NCBI RefSeq assembly: GCF_902806685.2
Contig: NC_048539.1
Coordinates: forward strand, 8,382,501 to 8,446,500
DNA from: Maniola hyperantus
Taxonomy: Eukaryota > Arthropoda > Insecta > Lepidoptera > Nymphalidae
Direction: 5' to 3'
DNA length: 64,000 bases
The notes under the pieces were generated by a model. It saw only the letters and a program-made list of their open reading frames with translations. It was not told the DNA's origin and made no database searches. A program made the position numbers and the translations under genes. Positions 45,598 through 58,800 of this stretch are shown one piece after another (within the stretch, counting starts at the first letter, position 1; the number at the start of each line of letters is the position of its first letter).

Positions 45598-48500
45598 ATG
45601 GATTCTAAAGTTGTACTCAAAGAAAAAAATCCTCACGACAAAGCAAACATACTCTCTAAAATATTTTTGTGGTAAGTACTTATAAGCTCATAAAATATAT
45701 ATTACTACTAGCTGATGCCCGCGACTTCATTCGCGTGGAATTTGGTTTTTAAAAATCCCGTGGGAACTCTTCGATTTTCCGGGTTAAAAAGTAGCCTATG
45801 TGTTAATCCAGGGTATAATCTATCTCCATTCTAAATTTTAACCAAATCCGTCCAGTAGTTTTTGCGTGATTGAGTAACAAACATCCAAACATCCACACTT
45901 TCACATTTATAATATTATTAGGAAGGATTAGGATTAATAAATAATTACCTACCATTAATTACTACCTACTATTTATAGGTGTATATTTACATATCACCTG
46001 TATGTAGGTAATCACTTATCCTTCATTAAATATAATTTCTAGGAAATCTATGTATCTATACGTAGACACTATAGACCGTATAAACTGTAACTGTATGCTG
46101 TAAGTACCTACACTTTTTTTGAGAATTTTGAGAGAGAGGAGGTTTCATCGATATAGAGGCTAAAACAGCCCTATTTTTAATTTTTTTGACTATTTGCCTA
46201 CGCAGGCCTACCTCCTACTGCCAAAATGACTTAACTGATTTAAACGCAACTTGGCATAACTACGAATACATACCTACGTATAACTAATGTTTCGGTTTAA
46301 CGTAGGTTTATAGTTAGTTTTTATCCCGAAAAACAATATTTAAAAATAAAAATTAAAAAATATTGAAACCGGCTTCAGAACCTAGCCTTGTTTGTACAGT
46401 AAAAATTAAAAAATAATTTAATTTATTACCGAATAATTAAATGTCACTTGCTTTAACGGTGAAGGAAAACATCGTGAGGAAACCTGCATGCCTGAGAGTA
46501 CTCCATAATCTTCTCAAAGGTGTGTGAAGTCTACCAATCCGCACATGGCAAGCGTGATAGACTATGGCTCATAGCCCATGGTTTTGAAGTCAGTCATTAG
46601 GTACTCATTAACCTCTGGACTAGCCAGTCCATCCATATGTTTTGTAGATTGTATCCTAATCTATAGATTCTCATCGTAGGTACTGAGTCAGTGATTCATG
46701 TCAGTCCAGTCTCTTTTTGTCCGAACACGAACTATTTTTCGGAAAAAGCTGGCAACCCAAGAAACAAAAATTTGCTTTGTTTTATTAAAAATTCAATTAA
46801 GTAAAGTACCTACTTACATAGACCTACAAATACTCCCCACTAGTATAAGACTGAGAAAACAGTGCGCTAAATTCTAAGTAGATTTTATTTAACTTGTTGT
46901 CCTAACCTAATGTCCTAACCTTTCCAATTAATAGTTAATTATAGCCGTCAGACATAGCTTTCTTGAAACATGTCAGTCAGATTTGTAGGTAGGTAATAGG
47001 TATCCACCACTACGCTACTAGGTACCATTGATGTTGGAAAAGCCAGCCCTAGAAGCACCCTAGTAGATAGCTACGTAATTTTTTGATTGTTAAATGACCA
47101 TTAAAAATGTTTGGTCGGCAGTTAAAAAAATATTGTGATACAAGGCAACAAGCAGCTTTGGAATTTTTTACGAAACGAAGTCTTGCGTGTCCAGATTCCA
47201 GAAGGTCATGGTCACATCACGGGTGGACTATTTTTTAACGATTTTTGGCATTGTAAAAAGAAACTGCCGTACTTCGACTAATCAGTGTAGGTAGTGAACC
47301 AAAAAAAAAAAGTGTCATGTATCATCATCATCTTGATCAACCCATCGCTGGCTCACTACTGATTTCGGGTCTCCACTCAAAAGGGTTTGGCCATAGACCA
47401 CATGAGGGCCAAGTGCGAATTGGCAGACTTCAAATACCATTGAGAACATTACTTCATTACTAAAGCAAGTGACATTTAATTGCGTAAAACATTGACATGA
47501 TACCCCTGGAGGCGGAAATAAGCCGCTTCTTGTGATTTTGAAACGAAGATATCGTTTCAAAATCACAAGAAGCGGCTTATTTGATTCGGCATTCCATGAT
47601 TTCAGGTCAACGGGAAGTAGGTACCCTATAGGTTTTGATTCCCTTGACGGGTCTTGACAGACAGACAGAAGACGAAATGATTCTATAAGGGTTCCATTTT
47701 TCTGTGGAGATACGGAACCCAAAAATAACTGCAGAACTCAGATGTTAGAACTATGTTAGAACACGCAGGGTATAGGTCTCAGTCACAGAGGTATCAATTG
47801 GATAGATACCTACCTGCCGAGATTGTTTTACTACCCATAGGATCCATTGTGATAACAGTATCTAAGAGTGTTATCAGTGAACTGAATAATGTTATCCACC
47901 ATTATCTATACGTAATCTATCTATATACTTACTTATAATAAAACTGTAACTAGACGATTTCTGTGTGTTTACAGACATCAATTATTATAAGAATATCGTT
48001 GTGTAGGTACATTATATTATAATAATATAATATGTAATCTAATTATATAAAAGGAAAAGGTGACTGACTGACTGATCTATCAACGCACAGCTCGAACTAC
48101 TGGATGGTTCGGGTTGAAATTTGGCATGCAGATAGCTATTATGACGTAGGCATTCGCTAACAAAGGATTTTTGAAAATTCAACCCCTGAGAGGGTAAAAT
48201 AGGGGTTTGAAATTTGTGCAGTCCACGCGGACGAAGTCGCGAGCATAAGCTAGTTTATATTTAAGTAGGTATAATAAGTAGGTAAGTACAGAAGTATATA
48301 TTTAGAAAATTTCAATTTAAGGAAGCATTATTACAATTTTCGTAGAAAACTAATTTTTTTGAATCTAAAATATAATATAGCATATGTCACTCAGAAATAA
48401 TGTAGCTTTCTGCTGGTGAAAGAATTTTCTCGTAAAAGTGTAAAGTAGAAAATCGTTTCAGAAGTTCCAGAGATTACTTCGTACAAACAAAGTTACAAAA

Positions 48501-49793
48501 ACTTTATAATATTAGGTAGTGTAGATGTATTTAGAGTAGGTACAGCCCAAAAAATATTTTATAGATGCCTGTCTGTCTATCTGTCTGTCTGTCTGTCCGT
48601 GCAGTGTGCACTTCACGCTGAATGACAGTTGTCATTGAGCTTTCGAGCAAAAATGAAGAAGCATATAATATGTATTATGTAAGTACCTACGTGTTTCAGG
48701 AATTTCAGAAATTCCACCCCCTCACCGATTTTCAAAAAATTCAGTAGAGCCGAGAGCGTAGCCGGGGCCGGTCAGCTTGTTTAATTTAAAAGTAGATCCT
48801 ATATTCGAACTCAGTTCCCGGTTTAAGTTTGGCCGTGAAAAAGTAGCTTGCAGCCTAACAGCTTGGTCTTTAGAATGTTAATTGACACCAAGGTCGTAGA
48901 CGTTGACTGACAAAAAAAATGTTTATTCCGTGAATAGGTAGGTAGGTTAAATCAAAGAGTATACTTATAATCAGTTAGTTATCCGCGTTATGGCCGGCCC
49001 GATCCAAGATGATTAAATTTACCGCCGAACCTAATTATAAATGTGAAAAGACGATATTCTACCTCGCATACTCTAATGGCCTTTGGGGTTAGAAGAATAC
49101 AATCGGAAATAGTAACCACGGTAAAACTGAGTTTTGTTGAGCACATAATCTAACTTACGAGTGTATATCAATTTAAATAGGTACTTAAGCATATTGTGTT
49201 GACAGTTGACACCTGGCAGTTGGCACCCCTCTGTTCGCATGCTTTTTGCGGAACCCCCCCATTTCTGTACACTCTCTGCCCTGCACACCCTGCAACATAG
49301 ATAAAACCGGCACTGATAGAATCACATAGTATAAACTTATAAAGTGACTAGCTTATGCCCGCGACTTCGTCCGCGTGGAATTAGGTTTTTTTTAAATCCC
49401 GTGAGAACTCTTTGATTTTCCGGGATAAAAGTAGCCTATGTCACTCTCCAGGTCTTTATGCATCCATGCAAAAATCACGTCAATCCGTTGCGACGTGATT
49501 GAAGGACAAACCAACAAACAAACACACTTTCGCATTTATAATAAGGGTACTGGATTCTACCAGTGCCAGCCGCATATATACATATAGCTGACTCGCCCCG
49601 GCTTCGCTCGGGTGGAATATTTCGGACGTCATCGTGTAGCCGTTGCTTGATACCTAAAATATCAATTCACTATCAGAAATTCTAAAATCCCCACGATTTA
49701 GGACTTATTGTCTACTTGGTACGTATGACCTCAAATCGTACCAAGTTTCATTGGAATCCATTCAGTAGTTTCAGCGTGATGCGCGGCCGTGAT

Positions 49794-49826
<33 letters not shown>

Positions 49827-52800
49827 TAGACAGATAGACAGACAGACAGACAAAAATGAAAAAAATTACAGTTTTGGATTCAGTATCGATTATAGAGTGC
49901 CCTCGAAAAAAAAATTCAAAAATGTACAGAATTTGACCTGTTACAGTTTTATTATAAGTATTGATTGATTGATTGACACTTTATACTTTATACCTACCTA
50001 CGTAATACTAAACAATTACGTTATTTTAAGCATTTCTAATATTCCCCTTTCCCCTCCAGCTAAGCGTCAAGCTTGTGCTTGGACTAGGTACGACAATAGT
50101 GCAACGGGTGGAGTTTGAACCTCCGACATTTCGGATTTCAGTCCACTCGTTTAACCGTTGACCTATTACCCGCCGCACTCAGAGACGTTGGCTTTCCTTA
50201 GTATAGGCTGTAGTTGTGTCAATTAATTCCTGGCCCCACTCAAGTGGTGATCATTTTGTTTAACTCGTTTAACTGTCTACATTAAGACACGACATACGCT
50301 GCACGCTTGGACGATAGATCGTCCAAGGCTGCACGCATCGCAATTGAATTAATTGGGACAGTTAATAACAGATCCTTATGTTAGTCTTTCTTCTATTTCT
50401 TTTTATTTTTCGTTTCTCACTCATTCGAGCAATAACCAATAGGTAAAGTTTAAAAATGTACTAGAACAGGTACATTTACATCTATCCCAGGAAATAAGTT
50501 AATACATATAGCGCTCTCTAAGCTCTAAAATTATAGAAACAAAAATCTTAGTGGGTGCTAGCGCTAACAATTTGAGTTGCCAACCAATTACAAACATGTT
50601 TTCAAAAAACATTCGAAATTAAATGCGAAAATGATTTCAAAAAACATTCGAATTTCAATTCGAAAACATAGTTTCGTCGACTGGTTGGTGACTCAAAATG
50701 GTTAGCGCCCACTGAGATTTTTGTCTCTAAAATACTGTTTTGGGCTATAAATCGACAACAAAGCTTTCTCCGATTAAAATTTTCAAAATATATTTACTTA
50801 CATTGTATAGAAGTCATCCACTTACAGTTTTATAATATTCGTTTATCGATGTATAGATGTTTAAAACCCCCTCTCGTCTTTTGGCGTAACCAGAAGCGTA
50901 AGAAGAAGACCTTAATAATTATTTTTACGTCGCGTCGGCGAAAGAAGAGCTTTCAATGATTGATGGAATATAAAGCGTTTATTGCCCATGGTACCACTAT
51001 TCGTACTACCAACTACCCAGTCTGTAGTAACACGGGTAATTCGATTATCCCTGCTACTACTGCAGTTGTGGTAGGTAGGTACCTACTTGGGTACTTACCT
51101 AAGATTTTTTTTGTTTTAGGTGGAGTTTTCGTTTATTTAGAAGAGGCTACAAACACGGGTTGACTTTAGAAGACCTATGGCAGGCTCGCAGTGGAGACCA
51201 GTCCGGACGTCTGGGGGACCGATTGGAGGAAGCATGGGAAAAAGAATTGGAAAATTCTCGTAAAAAGAAAATAGATCCTTCTTTATCCAGAGCAATTATT
51301 AGTTGCTTTTGGGTCGAATACATGTTATGTGGAGCAGTTGTTGGGATACTTTTTATTATTTTATGGTGAGTGGGTAAATAGAGCCAAAATTTCCGTCGAA
51401 TACAATAAAGTAGGTACTAAACTAGTTTTTACATGTTCTTCTTCCTTTGGTTCGTATTTTAAAGTACCTACCTATTTAAAAAGTTCAGAAGTTGAACGTT
51501 CGAGTTCATCCATCGTTCATTAGTCCCTAAAAATATCTTGCTTACATCTCACTAAATTGTGACAATTGAGGTGAAAAGTAGTACTTAAGTGTAACACGAG
51601 AGGAAAATGTTTTTTCTTGTACCTTTGAATCCGTCACTTAGTAAGTTCAGGAGTCTAACTGGAGGAGTCTAACCACGAGCGTACCTACTCGAGACAGTCT
51701 CCGAAATCGCAACAAAAGCCAACATTGCTCTCTTGTTGCACAAATACATACCTAACTAGGATGCTTTGCCCGACATGGTAACTTAAACGCGCGCTGTACT
51801 AAGCAATTTTATTTTCAGGCCAATGATACCTTTCACTCTACGTTTATTTATAAAATATTTCGCTGGCGAAAAGACTGAAGAAACTTATAGAAATGCACAT
51901 ATTTATAATTTTATAGTGAATTTCCTTAGTATATTGACCGCCATGATGTTAAATCATACGGTATTAGCACAAAGTTGTGTTGGTATGAAAGTGAGAATAG
52001 CGTCATGTTCAGTCGTATACAGAAAGGCAAGTATATTTTGAATGATATATATTTATATATATAATGTATTTTTCCACTTTTCATTTATCACTGGCAATGC
52101 CCTCGATGTGTATTTTTAAATACCAGTCGGAGACTGCTAAAAATACATTTTGAAAGTGGCATTGGTAGTGAAGGGACCGTGGTCTAAGCGGACTAACGGC
52201 ACTCCAAAACCGCGATAACCAGAACTCAGAAGGATGCAGGTTCAATCTCTGCCGGTTCGACAATTTGTGAGATGTATACTCATTACTCACAGACCACTAA
52301 AGATTGTGTTCTGTGTGTAGGTACGTATGCCTACTACAAATAATAATAATGTTCTTTATTTCAGCCAAAGTGTACCCATATTATTACAATACAATAGCAG
52401 TCGATACCTACTCTTAATTAGAGTTTATTGTTTTCATTAATCGAATTTCATGGTAGGCTGATTCTGAGCACCACCTAATTTTAGAGTATTCGCATGCTCT
52501 TATTACTAATGTAATATGAAAGTACAGACGAATTTGACAGTTTTAAATTTAATTTTTAGATGGTAAATCCCGTGATTTTAGCTCACAGTCGCGAGCCTAC
52601 TGTTTAAATTTGTAGCGTGCACAAAAATTTAGAGTCTTTAAATGTAAAGTTCATGTTTTGTCCCTTTTTAGCATTGTTAAAAAGAAAAGGATGCAGATAC
52701 TCTAAATTTAGTTTAGAGAAAAACAACGGAATCGGTGCCTCATTAAATAAGAAAAATGTTTACACTACTTAGCATTTTTACTATCAAAGCTAAAAATAAT

Positions 52801-55800
52801 ACCTAATTGAAGTAGATACTTACCTACTACTATTCAAGTAGGTACGTACATGTTTTATTTTTCTTGTAGATACTGAAACTGAACCGTATTGGTCTAAGTA
52901 AAACAGAAACCGGACAAGTGATAAACTTGATGTCAAATGATGTGAATCGTTTCGATATTGCTGCTGGATTTTTGAACTTCATTTGGGTGATGCCTATGGT
53001 GGTACCGGTTGTTTTATACCTGGTCTGGCAGCATATTGGTTGGGCCACATTCTCCGTACTCCCCGTCATCTTTATACAAGCAATGGTAATACAAGGTAAG
53101 TCTTTCCTTTCAGTGAAACGCTCCGGCTACATGGTCCGACTTGCTTGCGCAAATGCGCACGGAGCACTGAACTGAACAGTGGCCACACGGTACTTACAAG
53201 TAGGCTCGCGCAAACCACAACTGCAAAGTTGCAAACCTCATTTTATTTGGAGAGCTATGGTGAAAAATACTTCAGCAATGTGGCAAACAAGTGTTGTTTT
53301 TATTAAATTCATTATTTTATTGTTTACTGTTAAAAACAATAGTAATAATTTATTTACACAGCCAACGTACCATAGAATATAAACAATGTAATCTGTGCAG
53401 CGAAGTATCAGGTCAATGCAACAAAGAAGATAGAACAACGGATAATAAATGAGTATAGCTAATAGTAACAGAGCTCAGAAGATTAAAAAAAACCGGCCAA
53501 GTGCGAGTCAGACTTGCGCACTGAGAGTTCCGTACTACAATCGTATTTTATCGACATTTTGCACGATAAATCAAAAACTATTATGCCTAAAAATAAATAA
53601 AAATCTGTTTTAGAATGTACAAGTTTAGCCCTTTCATATGATAGGTACCCTTCTTGGATTTCTCCCTCGAAAAAAAAAAAGGTACCCTTCTTGGTATTAC
53701 TATAGGTACCAATACCATATCTTGCTTTAAAGTTGAAAATAGCAATATTTGTTCATGACCACAATTTTTTTTTTGTATGATGTAACCACAAATTCACGTT
53801 TTTCAGATTTTTCCCCGAATGTCTGCTATAAGACCTAATTACCTGCCAAATTTCATGATTCTAGGTCAACACGGTTCAGACAGACAGACAACAAAGTGAT
53901 CCTATTAGGGTTCCGTTTATTATTTTGAGGTACGGAACCCTAAAAGTAGGCACCTATCCAAACACTTCAATGTGTCTCCTGCAGAAATTTTGTTGGACTG
54001 ATTCGCGGCTTGAATGTCGTCCACACGCTCAAGTAAAACCGAGGACTGCGCAGTCCTATCTTCAGCAAGTTGACGATTGCTCAAGCCGTAGTTTTGGAAC
54101 TGTAGTTTTGGAACTGTGCTGGGTACCGTCTTGCCGTCCACACGCTTGCGCTTGTGCAAACTGACTTGTGCACGCAGGTAAGACGGAGCGTGTAGCCGGA
54201 GCTTAACCTATATGTATAAGTATTCGTTATTTACAATTGATAATATTGCTGAGAGCTGAGATATTGTAAGCTGTGATAGCCTAGTGGTTAGGACGTCCGC
54301 CTTCTAATCGGAGGTCGGGGGCTCGATCCCGGGCACGCACCTCTAACTTTTCGGAGTTATGTGCGTTTTAATTAATTAAATATCACTTGCTTTAACGGTG
54401 AAGGAAAATATCGTGAGGAAACCTGCATGCCTGAGAGTTCTCCATAATGTTCTCAAAGGTGTGTGAAGTCTATCAATCCGCACATGGCCAGCGTGGTAGA
54501 CTATGGCCAAAACCCTTCTCACTCTGAGAGGAGACCCGCGCTCTGTATTGAGCCGGTGATGGGGTGGTGATCATGATGATCATGATGATTATTGCTGAAA
54601 GTAAATAAAAGGAGGAGCGCATCAGCGCAGTGACGCGCACTCGTCACTTCGGGATAGGGATGGGTTATGCATTTGCAAAACTGAATACATCTACTACTTA
54701 CATATATAAATAAAGATTTATTTTCTATCCTTTTTTCAATATTTTAGGCTCAGTAGTTTCGAAAATAAAGGGGACGACGTGGTTAATTTTCATCTATTTT
54801 CTTAAAATTATTTATTTTAAAATTAAATCATAATAATATTGTGCGTGAAAACTTACGTATGAACGTATCATCGTATGAAATTTGGTCCCCTGTCCATGCG
54901 AGTTCAATTCACCTGATATTATACACAGGGTGATCGATAAAACGTCACAATCCTGGTGAAATGTTATAGGGGAGGTCAATTTTCATCTAATTTTCGGAGT
55001 GTAATTATTACGAGTACACTACATAATATGTCTTATATTATGCAAACATACTTATTTTTTTATCTTTTCCTATAAGTATTAATTTATTTTTATATTTTAG
55101 CGTATTTGAGCCATCTTCAAGGTGCTCTAAGAGGAAAAATTGCAAAGCGAACAGATAAAAGAGTAAAAGTTATGAGCGAACTAGTGAATGGCGTTCAAGT
55201 GATAAAAATGTATGCATGGGAGATACCTTTTGAGAAACTCGTTGATAAATTACGCAAGTAAGTGAGCAAGTAGTATTTAAGCCCATTACGAACACGAGAT
55301 AATAGTATAGGATACTAACTTATCCCCTCGACTTCGTCCGCGTGGACTACACCTATTTTATCCCTCTCTTACCCGCTTAGAGACTGAATTTTCAAAAATC
55401 CTTTCTTAGTGGACGTCTACGTCATTATAGCTATCTACAGAATATATGCCTTTCAGCCCGATCCGTCCAGCTGAGCTGTGCGTTGATAGATTAGTCAGTC
55501 AGTCAGCTTTTCCTTTTATATATTTAAATAATAATTACTAATAGCGTGTAAGATATAAAATACATATTATGTACCTATTTCGAGTTTTGACTGATCACAC
55601 ACGATTAAGAATCGATAATAGTACATTATGGTACAAGTGTGTAATGTTGGTGATTACCGCTGAGGCGCCATTGAGACCCGAGCCGTTAGGTGAGGGTCTT
55701 AAGATAGCTGAGGACGGTAATCATCAATAGACACGTGTATCATACGACGTTTTTCAACACACTTATGAAGAAAATAATAATAAAATAGATATTTTTCCTT

Positions 55801-58800
55801 GGAGTTTTCAGGTAGTAAACTTTTCATAACGTTAAGGACTTCACACCTTATATCGGGCGGTGTACAACATAAATCATTTTCTTCATAATTAGTACTTGTA
55901 GACATTTTAATTAATAAATAACTGTAATTTCAACAGTGAAAAAGAGAGTACCTACCCTGTAGGTTTCTTGGCAGACCGACAGACAGACAGACAGACAGGC
56001 AGGCGGACAGACAGACGGACGGATGGACGGACGGACTGCCAGACAGACAGACAGACAACAAAGTAATCCTATAAGGGTTCCGTTTTTCCTTTTGAGGTAC
56101 GGAACCTTAAAAACTCTATAACTCACTTGTGAGTTATAGTAATGTAAAAGTCACAGTTTAATTATAGGTGTCACTAATTGTGGTGAACGTAGAGCCACTT
56201 TATGAGCAAGTGTGTTGAAAATAACTATTCTTTGACTCGGTTTTAGGATTGCTATTAGATGTTAGCGACGTTATATAATACGTAAAATAAACCTTCATGT
56301 ACGAGTCTGATTCGCACTTAGATTTTTTTTTAATTTATTTCAAATCGAAATCTGTTTGGTGAAATTGGATCTTCGGAGGTTAAATTGGGGTTTGGTGTAG
56401 TTCACGCGGACGAAGTCGCAGGCAAAAGCTAGTCAGGAAATAAAATTAGCATTAACGTTATTCAGATTATTGCAGTAGGAATAAAATGAGTGATAATAAT
56501 TATTTGTTAATTAACTTAGAATATAAACTTTGTAAGACTACAAATAATGTGTAAATTTAAAATCTCTGAACAACATCGTGGGAAAATTAATGAATAATAG
56601 TGTAATTTAAAATGCTACCTAATTATTATTAAAATTATGTAAAGCCTTTCATAGCTCATACGCCGATGTTTGTTGCGTACATCAGCCATGCGTACGAAAC
56701 ACGAGAGCTGTATGTTACTGTAAAAGCACGAACTACGGGAACTCCTATTATTTACCAGTAAAACCTAGAATTTACACAACTTACCTACTGGGAAAAGTCC
56801 AAAATGGTCTGAGATAATCGTTAATTTCGGACCTTTACCGGCATTCATTGTGTAAATCCTAGGTTTTACCTCACACACAAATTAAAGGCCTAATAATCTA
56901 TATATATAAAAGGAAAAGGTGACTGACTGACTGATCTATCAACGCACAGCTCAAACTACTGGACGGATCGGGCTAAAATTTGGCAAGCAGATAGCTATTA
57001 TGACGTAGGCGTCCGCTAAGAAAGGATTTTTCAAAATTCAACCCCTGAAGGGGTAAAATAGTGGTTTGAAATTTGTGTAGTCCACGCGGGCGAAGTCGTG
57101 GGAATAAGCTAGTAATAATTAAAAGAACTTTGGATTCGGCATTTAATGTTTTTACCGACTGTTTTTATAAATGGGCTACGCCAGAAGAGTCGACCCGTCG
57201 CGCGTCGCCTCTTCATTTAGTTTAGGTTCAGCCGTTCCGAAGATTAGCCCGTTTAAACAGACAGACAAAAATTTTAAAAACGTGTGATTCAGTTATATAT
57301 ACAGTTCAAATAACCATAATATGAACTTAATTTGTTGTAGTTATTTCGAAATTACATACAGACACCAATTTTATTTATTCTAATAGGTACAGATAAAGGT
57401 CGTGCTTTCACAGAATGTACAATAGAATACATGCTAGTGGAAAGCTATGGAACATTGGCAGCATAGCATAGGCACGACGTGTTCATAATCGTACGCGTGA
57501 CCTGACCGACATGATATCAGACATTGTTTTTCTTGTTCACAGGTACGAAGTGAAATTCATATTACGGACTTCCTTTATCAAAGGGTTTTCTACTGCCCTT
57601 AGTGTTTTTACTGAGCGTTTCATTCTCTTTGCGGCTGTAGTCACCTTTATTTTGTCCGGGGGACACATAAGTGCAGAAATTACCTTTTGCCTCGTACAGT
57701 ATTACAATTTACTACAACTCGCTTGCAACATCTTCTTCCCATTGGCGCTAGCATTTCTTGCTGAATCCAGAGTTTCCATCAAACGGCTTGAGGTTGGTGC
57801 CCAATCTTAATTTTATTTTTAACCAATAATAAGAACATAAAAGTTCCTACTAACTTCACACACCTTTGAGAAAATTATGAAGAACTCTCAGGTATGCAGG
57901 TTTCCTCACGATGTTTTCCTTCACCGTTAAAGCAAGTGATATTTAATTAGGCACTTAAAATGTATGGTGGGAATTAAAATGTTGGTTAAGTAGGTGAATG
58001 AGAACAGCATCAAATAATATTCTACTTGTGCTTGGGTATACTCTCAATACCTTTCTCATTATTCGAAAGTAAAGTCCTTGAGTGTCGGCGTTCACTTTTA
58101 ATGAATGCTAAATTAGTAGGTACATAGGTATATTATTCTTGTATCTATGTAGGTACTACATAGATTTCGCGGTTAACCTTGGTTAACCTCAGGAAAAAAT
58201 ATATTTAGTATCAACTTCTTATCCAATGAGCTGTGATAGCCTAGTGGTTAGGACGTCCGCCTTCTAATCGGAGGTCGGGGGTTCGATGCCGAGCACGCAC
58301 CTCTAACTTTTTGTAGTTTCGTGCGTTTTAAGTAATTAAATATCACTTGCTTTTCATAGGTTGCGTTCTGGGCACTATCCTTCTAATAAATTCGCATTTT
58401 TGATGAAAAAAGCTGAATCTGACAAGTGCGATATTTGTGGTATGGCAGATGATGTCCAGCACGTACTAGTGGAGTGTAGCAGATATAACTTGCGGAGGGA
58501 GATGCTGGTGCAGAAATATAACATGAATAAATATGACATAGGTGGTTTTACGAGTCTTCTCAGTGTACCGACAACAGAAAGTTTTAAATCAATTATTGAA
58601 ATATTCCTGCATAAGCAGTAATATCTCTTCGGGTCTATCTGTTGCACTCCATTTTGAAATTTAGATTGTAATTTAGGTTACGATGGGGCTGGCGTGTCCG
58701 TGTCGGGCAAAAGTCCCAAAAAAATAAAGATTAAAAAAAAAAAAAAAAAAAAAAATCACTTGCTTTAACGGTGAAGGAAAACATGGTGAGGAAACCTGCA

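Noticed and set aside
49796..49852. CRISPR-like array
   Set aside because: It is a plain GACA/GATA microsatellite without spacers, in a eukaryotic intron.
53920..54164. Frames on both strands
   Set aside because: They overlap the end of a GGGTTCCGTA element and a short tandem duplication (GTAGTTTTGGAACT twice); no family match.
54270..54345. tRNA gene
   Set aside because: Boxes A and B are good, but the stems do not close and it is joined to a SINE body repeated elsewhere in the window.
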